Part shown: one piece after another, positions 59,385-64,000 of the stretch
Numbering within the stretch: position 1 is the first letter of the stretch
Layout of the letters: each line of letters begins with the position of its first letter
Origin: Exiguobacterium marinum DSM 16307
GTDB taxonomy: Bacteria; Bacillota; Bacilli; Exiguobacteriales; Exiguobacteriaceae
Length of the DNA: 64,000 bases
NCBI RefSeq assembly: GCF_000620845.1
Contig: NZ_KK211189.1
Location: 2,077,878 to 2,141,877, forward strand
Direction: 5' to 3'
Translations under genes and position numbers: made by a program
Notes under the pieces: model-generated
The model's input: the letters and a program-made list of their open reading frames with translations, nothing else
Databases searched by the model: none
Told to the model about the DNA's origin: nothing

Positions 59385-59413
59385 ACTATAAATCGGAACG
59401 GGATAGAAGTCAA
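59385..59413 (-). promoter_or_regulatory. Sigma-A promoter of the pyr operon
   Basis: Minus strand: TTGACT (59413-59408), 17-bp spacer, TATAGT (59390-59385). The -35 overlaps the rluD stop codon; the leader is about 170 bases. Confidence 0.8.
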
Positions 59414-60321
59414 CGAGTTTTCTCGATTTTATCTAACTTTGCGAGTTCCGCTTTAAAGTCTTCAGGGAGTGGCGCCTCAAATTCCATCCATAGTTTTGTT
59501 CGAGGATGGTAAAAACCGAGTGTCGCCGCATGCAATGCTTGACCCCCTAAATCGATTGTACGACGCGGTCCATACTTCGGGTCTCCCGCGAGCGAATGAC
59601 CGATATAGCGCATATGCACACGAATTTGGTGCGTACGACCTGTCTCAAGCTTACATTCGACGAGGGTAAAGTCTTTATAGCGTTCGAGCAAACGGAAATG
59701 TGTAACGGCTTCTTTTGCGTTCCGGTCCGTCACCGTCATACGCTGACGATCATTCGTATCGCGTCCAATCGGCGCTTCAATTGTCCCAAGTTCATGGACA
59801 AGTTCACCATGGACGAGCGCGATATATTCACGTTTGATCGTCTTGTCTTTCAATTGACTCGCAAGTGACTCGTGAGCCAAGTCATTTTTGGCGACCATGA
59901 GGAGTCCTGTCGTATCCTTATCAATTCGGTGTACGATTCCCGGACGCTTCACACCATTGATACCTGATAGGTCATCACAATGTCCGAGCAGGGCGTTGAC
60001 GAGCGTTCCGGACGTGTGACCGGCTGCAGGGTGAACGACCATCCCTCGTGGCTTATTGACGACGATGACGTCTTCATCTTCATATACGATATCGAGTGAA
60101 ATTTGTTCAGGCAACACTTCTAGTTCTACCGCTTCCGGTATGTTCACTTCAATCTCATCGCCCAATTGGAGCTTATAGTTCGGTTTGACGGCAGTACCAT
60201 TAACGAGTAATACCCCTGTCTTTATCCATTCTTGTACTTGCGAGCGTGACCATTCTCCACGGTCACTTACCCACTTATCAATCCTTGCCTTTTCATCGGC
60301 GACAAAAGTATAGGATTCCAT
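59410..60321 (-). CDS. RluD-family 23S rRNA pseudouridine synthase (YlyB)
   Basis: 303 aa. N-terminal S4 RNA-binding domain (ARIDKWVSDRGEWSRSQVQEWI) and a catalytic domain with the aspartate motif GIVHRIDKDTTGLLMVAKN, plus TGRTHQIRVHMRYIGHSLAGD. The family makes pseudouridines in helix 69 of 23S rRNA (RluD) or nearby sites; exact target here not proven. Its ATG overlaps the lspA stop by 1 base. Confidence 0.92.
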   Translation of the reverse strand: MESYTFVADEKARIDKWVSDRGEWSRSQVQEWIKTGVLLVNGTAVKPNYKLQLGDEIEVNIPEAVELEVLPEQISLDIVYEDEDVIVVNKPRGMVVHPAAGHTSGTLVNALLGHCDDLSGINGVKRPGIVHRIDKDTTGLLMVAKNDLAHESLASQLKDKTIKREYIALVHGELVHELGTIEAPIGRDTNDRQRMTVTDRNAKEAVTHFRLLERYKDFTLVECKLETGRTHQIRVHMRYIGHSLAGDPKYGPRRTIDLGGQALHAATLGFYHPRTKLWMEFEAPLPEDFKAELAKLDKIEKTR

Positions 60322-60794
60322 TACGATTGTCCCCTTTCTTTGTGTAATTTTTCTTCAAATAAAATACCAATAACCATCAAAATGACACCGAACGTGAGCG
60401 CCATATCAGCCACGTTAAAAATCGGGAAGTTGTAGCCAAACGGATACGTGTCGACAAAATCGACGACTTCGCCACGAAACAAGCGATCGATAAAGTTACC
60501 GATGGCACCGGCCAACAATAATCCGACGCTATATCCAAGAAGTTGATACCCGTTCACCTCTTTGTGTAAGAAGTATACCAAACCGGCGACGACGAGAATC
60601 GTGATGATGAAGAAAAACACCATCTGTCCTTCTAACATCCCCCAAGCCGCTCCCTTATTGCGATAAGAAGTCCAATACAACAAATTCGGGATGACCTCAA
60701 TTGATTGACCAATCGTCATCGTCTGTACAACGACCCATTTCGTTAGTTGGTCGAGCAAAATCAAGATGAAGGCCAATCCATAATATCGTTTCAT
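60321..60794 (-). CDS. lspA: Lipoprotein signal peptidase
   Basis: Aspartyl protease of the membrane that cleaves prolipoproteins. Four transmembrane helices in 157 aa; catalytic aspartates in GAIGNFIDRLFRG and FNVADMALTFG. Placed between ileS and rluD as in B. subtilis, but the ylyA gene is missing. Confidence 0.96.
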   Translation of the reverse strand: MKRYYGLAFILILLDQLTKWVVVQTMTIGQSIEVIPNLLYWTSYRNKGAAWGMLEGQMVFFFIITILVVAGLVYFLHKEVNGYQLLGYSVGLLLAGAIGNFIDRLFRGEVVDFVDTYPFGYNFPIFNVADMALTFGVILMVIGILFEEKLHKERGQS

Positions 60795-60821
60795 ATACGT
60801 CTCCTTTCAAGCCGTTAAGAA

Positions 60822-60846
60822 ACCGGAGTGGGGACGCCACTCCGGT
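60822..60846 (-). terminator. Hairpin between ileS and lspA
   Basis: Perfect 10-bp stem ACCGGAGTGG/CCACTCCGGT (60822-60831 with 60837-60846), 5-nt loop, with only TTTCTTAA after it on the minus strand. Partial terminator; lspA starts 28 bases later. Confidence 0.6.
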
Positions 60847-60851
60847 TCGTC

Positions 60852-63578
60852 TTAACCGATTACTGATGCACAGCGTGGGCAAAGCTCAGGATACTCTTCG
60901 TTTTGTCCAACCTCTGTCGAGTACGTCCAACAACGTGCACAAGCGGCACCATCTGCTTTCATGACTGTGATTTTTGTCGTCGCATAATCAACGTCTGCCG
61001 TCTCAGCCCACTCCACTTGTGATACTTGAAGCAGTTGGCTTACGTTGTCGATTGTATTCAACAAGCCGGCAGTCTCGGCTTTCGGTGCAAGAATCAACTT
61101 CGCCTCAAGCGGTTTCCCGATCAGCTTCTCGCCACGTGCGATTTCGATCGCTTTGAGGACATCGTCACGGAAGACGAGGAATTTCGACCATTTCTCTAAC
61201 AACGTTTTCTCGTCAGTAGTCAACGCATCGACTTCTTCAAGATCAGTCAAGAAGATGCTTGCTTCTGACTTCCCAGGAACCTCTTTCCACGCCTCGTCGG
61301 CAGTGTGTGGAAGGATTGGCGCCAACAGTTTTGTCAAGAGGACGACCGCATCGTACATGACCGTCTGAACGGCACGACGACGGAGATCGTCTTCACGCTC
61401 GATATACAAAATATCTTTTGTGAAGTCAAGGTAGAACGATGACAACTCGTTGACGCAGAAGTTATGAACGAGATGGTACACGGCCATGAAGTCAAATTCA
61501 TCGTAGGCTTTAACAACTTTCGCCTGCAATTGCTTGAGCTTCGTTGCCATGAAACGGTCCGCTTCCGGCATATCTTCAAACGCGACACGCATCGATGGTT
61601 CAAAGCCGTTCAAGTTTCCAAGAAGGAAACGGATTGTGTTACGCATCTTCCGGTAAACTTCTGATACTTGTTTAAAGTTGTCATGTGACGCACGTACATC
61701 AGACTGATAGTCGACAGATGCGACCCAAAGACGTACGATTTCAGCACCGTACTGCTTCACGAGATCGTTCGGTGCAATGGTGTTACCAAGAGATTTCGAC
61801 ATTTTGCGTCCGTCCCCATCAAGAACGAAACCATGGCTCAAGACGTTACGGTACGGTGCTTTGCCTGTCGTCGCAACAGCCGTTGAGAGTGATGAGTTGA
61901 ACCATCCGCGGTATTGGTCAGATCCTTCAAGGTAAAGATCTGCCGGACGACGAAGATTTTCACGTTCTTCTAACACACCGGCATGGGATGACCCTGAATC
62001 AAACCAGACGTCCATAATGTCGAGTTCTTTACGGAATTCTCCGTTCGGGCTGTTCGGATGTGTGAATCCTTCCGGAAGAAGATCTTTTGCTTCTCGCTCA
62101 TACCAAACGTTTGAACCGTGTTCACGGAACAAGTTTGCGATGTGATCGATCGTCTCGTTCGTGATGATTTCCGTTCCATCTTCCGCATAGAAAATCGGGA
62201 TCGGAACACCCCACGCACGCTGACGGCTGATGACCCAGTCTCCACGGTCACGAACCATGTTGTAAAGACGAGTCATTCCCCATTCCGGGACCCAGTTCAC
62301 TTTTTCGACTTCACGGAGCATATCCTCTCGGAAATCTTTAATTGAAGCGAACCATTGCGGTGTCGCACGGAAGATGACCGGTTTCTTTGTACGCCAGTCA
62401 TGTGGATACGAGTGTTTGATGAACTTTAAGTTGAGCAAATATCCATTCTCCTCAAGTTTCATCCCGATTTGCTTATTTGCATCCTCGTAGAATAGCCCTT
62501 CGTATCCAGGTGCTTCATCCGTCATATATCCACGGTCATCTACCGGACAAAGGACATCTAAGCCATATGCTTGTCCGACGCGATAGTCGTCTTCCCCGTG
62601 CCCAGGAGCTGTGTGGACGAGTCCTGTCGCATCCGCTGTGACGTGATCGCCAAGGACGACGAGTGACGTGCGTTCATACAACGGGTGTTGTGCCGTCATG
62701 TACTCGAAGTCACGTCCATTCCAAGAACCGCTCACTGTGTAATCTGACCATCCGAGCGCTGTCGTCACTTCTTCGACAAGCGTCTCAGCGACAATATAAC
62801 CTTTTCCTTCATGTTCGATGCGCGTATACGTCAACTCATCACTCACCGCGATACCAAGGTTCGCCGGGATTGTCCAAGGTGTCGTCGTCCAGATGACAAA
62901 GTGATCGTTTGACGTCAACGTATCTTTCCCATCTACGACACGGAATGCCACGTAGATTGCTGGTGACTTTTTATCATAGTATTCAATTTCTGCCTCAGCG
63001 AGTGCCGATTCAGAAGATGGTGACCAATAGACAGGTTTTTTCCCTTTATAGATATAACCTTTTTCAGCCATCGTTCCGAACAAGCGAATCTGTGCAGCCT
63101 CATACTCAGGAAGGAGGGTGATGTATGGATTTTCAAAGTCTGCGAGAAGACCGAGACGTTTGAATTGTTCACGTTGCGAATTCACTTGCTCCATTGCATA
63201 CTCCGCACACTTCTCTCGGAATTCAGCGACCGTCATCTCTTTACGGTTGACGCCTGCTTTTTGAAGGGCATTCTCGATTGGAAGTCCGTGTGTATCCCAA
63301 CCTGGAATCATTGGAGACTGATATCCGTTCATCCCTTTGAAACGAACGATGATATCTTTTAATACTTTATTCATCGCGTGTCCCATGTGGATGTCGCCAT
63401 TCGCGTATGGAGGTCCATCATGCAAGATGTATTGTGGTTTCCCAGCATTTTTTTCTTGCACCTTGTTATAAAGGTCCATGTCTTCCCATTCCGTTTGCAT
63501 CGCTGGTTCGCGTTTTGGTAAATTCCCGCGCATCGCGAATTCAGTGTTTGGCATTAATAGCGTATCTTTGTAGTTCAT
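60852..63578 (-). CDS. ileS: Isoleucyl-tRNA synthetase
   Basis: Charges tRNA-Ile. Class I signatures HMGH (64-67, in [16 protein letters not shown]) and [12 protein letters not shown]1 editing domain between them ([25 protein letters not shown]); C-terminal zinc ribbon CARCWTYS...CPRCASVIG. 908 aa. GGAGGAG precedes the ATG. Controlled by a T-box leader. Confidence 0.98.
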   Translation of the reverse strand: MNYKDTLLMPNTEFAMRGNLPKREPAMQTEWEDMDLYNKVQEKNAGKPQYILHDGPPYANGDIHMGHAMNKVLKDIIVRFKGMNGYQSPMIPGWDTHGLPIENALQKAGVNRKEMTVAEFREKCAEYAMEQVNSQREQFKRLGLLADFENPYITLLPEYEAAQIRLFGTMAEKGYIYKGKKPVYWSPSSESALAEAEIEYYDKKSPAIYVAFRVVDGKDTLTSNDHFVIWTTTPWTIPANLGIAVSDELTYTRIEHEGKGYIVAETLVEEVTTALGWSDYTVSGSWNGRDFEYMTAQHPLYERTSLVVLGDHVTADATGLVHTAPGHGEDDYRVGQAYGLDVLCPVDDRGYMTDEAPGYEGLFYEDANKQIGMKLEENGYLLNLKFIKHSYPHDWRTKKPVIFRATPQWFASIKDFREDMLREVEKVNWVPEWGMTRLYNMVRDRGDWVISRQRAWGVPIPIFYAEDGTEIITNETIDHIANLFREHGSNVWYEREAKDLLPEGFTHPNSPNGEFRKELDIMDVWFDSGSSHAGVLEERENLRRPADLYLEGSDQYRGWFNSSLSTAVATTGKAPYRNVLSHGFVLDGDGRKMSKSLGNTIAPNDLVKQYGAEIVRLWVASVDYQSDVRASHDNFKQVSEVYRKMRNTIRFLLGNLNGFEPSMRVAFEDMPEADRFMATKLKQLQAKVVKAYDEFDFMAVYHLVHNFCVNELSSFYLDFTKDILYIEREDDLRRRAVQTVMYDAVVLLTKLLAPILPHTADEAWKEVPGKSEASIFLTDLEEVDALTTDEKTLLEKWSKFLVFRDDVLKAIEIARGEKLIGKPLEAKLILAPKAETAGLLNTIDNVSQLLQVSQVEWAETADVDYATTKITVMKADGAACARCWTYSTEVGQNEEYPELCPRCASVIG

Positions 63579-63608
63579 CGAAACTCCTCCATCAACATTT
63601 TTTAGAAA

Positions 63609-63885
63609 ACAAAAAAAACCAACCCATCCCTGATAGGGACGAGTTGGTTGACTCGCGGTACCACCCTACTAGTCTCACCTCAAATGAGACCGCTCTCGGT
63701 AACCGATAACGAGGTCAGGCGGACACGCTTACTCAAGTTCAGCGTGACAACTCATAGGGGATACCGATTCGAGTCTTTCTCTTAGGCTCTCACCGCCCCT
63801 AAGTCGCTTCGTAGGTATGACTCGATCGACGCGTCCTACTCAACGTGTTGATCATTTATCCATGTTGTTCTTCATTCTGTGTGAC
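63609..63885 (-). promoter_or_regulatory. T-box leader (Ile) of ileS
   Basis: Minus strand holds the invariant T-box AGGGTGGTACCGCG (63668-63654 region) just before a terminator with a 15-bp stem (63617-63631 with 63635-63649, two G-U pairs) and eight U. Stem I lies at about 63740-63840, with a candidate ATC isoleucine specifier at 63762-63760 (GGTATCCCC). Uncharged tRNA-Ile would favour antitermination. Confidence 0.93.
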
Positions 63886-64000
63886 TTCGTCGTCATTATA
63901 CGCAAGTTCAGTTCTATCGTCAAGAACCGTCTGTACAGGCGGCTCGCCGACAATCGTTTCCCACTCCGTACTATTGAGGAGCTCCATTTGGGCATCTACG
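63856..64000 (-). CDS. divIVA: DivIVA, C-terminal fragment (runs off window)
   Basis: The last 47 codons of a gene that enters from beyond 64000. The motif VDAQMELLNSTEWETIV matches the conserved end of DivIVA (VEAQLDLLKNDDWDHLL in B. subtilis), followed by a longer acidic tail (TELAYNDDEVTQNEEQHG). DivIVA marks poles and division sites. Position before ileS agrees with B. subtilis. The ileS promoter lies inside this coding end. Confidence 0.75.
   Translation of the reverse strand, partial: VDAQMELLNSTEWETIVGEPPVQTVLDDRTELAYNDDEVTQNEEQHG
63895..63923 (-). promoter_or_regulatory. Sigma-A promoter of ileS
   Basis: Minus strand: TTGACG (63923-63918), 17-bp spacer, perfect TATAAT (63900-63895), within the 3' end of divIVA. 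Start site about 63888, directly before T-box stem I. Confidence 0.82.

Overview
The window is 64 kb of bacterial core chromosome. Gene order runs, read on the minus strand, divIVA-ileS-lspA-rluD-pyr operon, then rqcH / gmk-rpoZ-coaBC-priA-def-fmt-rsmB-rlmN-prpC-prkC-rsgA-rpe-thiN, rpmB / asp23-fakA-sdaAB-sdaAA-recG-fapR-plsX-fabD-fabG-acpP-rnc-smc-ftsY-ylxM-ffh-rpsP-rimM-trmD-rplS-lepB-rbgA-rnhB-ylqG-flhX-sucCD-dprA-topA-trmFO-xerC. This is the Bacillus subtilis divIVA-to-codV order, so the organism is a Firmicute of the Bacillales. Moderate GC, and the absence of spoVM, remA, yloC, ylyA, ylqC (khpA) and ylqD from their usual slots, fit a non-sporulating member; Exiguobacterium is my best guess, by inference only. 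No tRNA, rRNA, transposase, phage gene or CRISPR array was seen.

Almost everything is on the minus strand. Exceptions are a small DUF1128 gene (18811-19005), rpmB (29452-29640), rqcH (43716-45407) and a probable structured RNA with a small ORF (45464-45908). From high to low coordinates: the end of divIVA; a T-box-controlled ileS; lspA-rluD; the PyrR-controlled pyrimidine operon pyrR-pyrP-pyrB-pyrC-carA-carB-pyrK-pyrD-pyrF-pyrE (59.2-47.8 kb); a two-gene envelope unit (DUF4097 protein and an aromatic-acid-exporter-like protein); a 0.5-kb island without recognised genes; rqcH; a translation and signalling block (43.6-31.0 kb); a TPP-riboswitch unit thiT-thiN; rpmB; asp23-fakA; serine dehydratase; recG; the FapR lipid-synthesis operon; RNase III, SMC, and the SRP and ribosome-maturation genes; a flagellar-export-like pair (ylqG, flhX); sucCD with a catabolite-repression site; and dprA-topA-trmFO-xerC.

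Regulatory signals read directly include sigma-A promoters for xerC, topA, sucC, rpsP, ylxM, acpP, fapR, rpmB, pyrR and ileS; a cre box inside the sucC promoter; a FapR operator over the fapR start site; an L19 leader; a TPP riboswitch; three PyrR-binding hairpins; and an Ile T-box.

The most unusual items are: (1) peptide deformylase and methionyl-tRNA formyltransferase fused in one uninterrupted reading frame; (2) a GC-rich, 121-nt rod-shaped RNA fold with its own terminator in the rqcH-exporter gap, set between 14-nt direct repeats; (3) a PyrR hairpin before pyrP whose 3' arm is the Shine-Dalgarno sequence itself, instead of the usual terminator; and (4) nine gene joints where a terminator-like hairpin lies directly against the next gene's ribosome-binding site.
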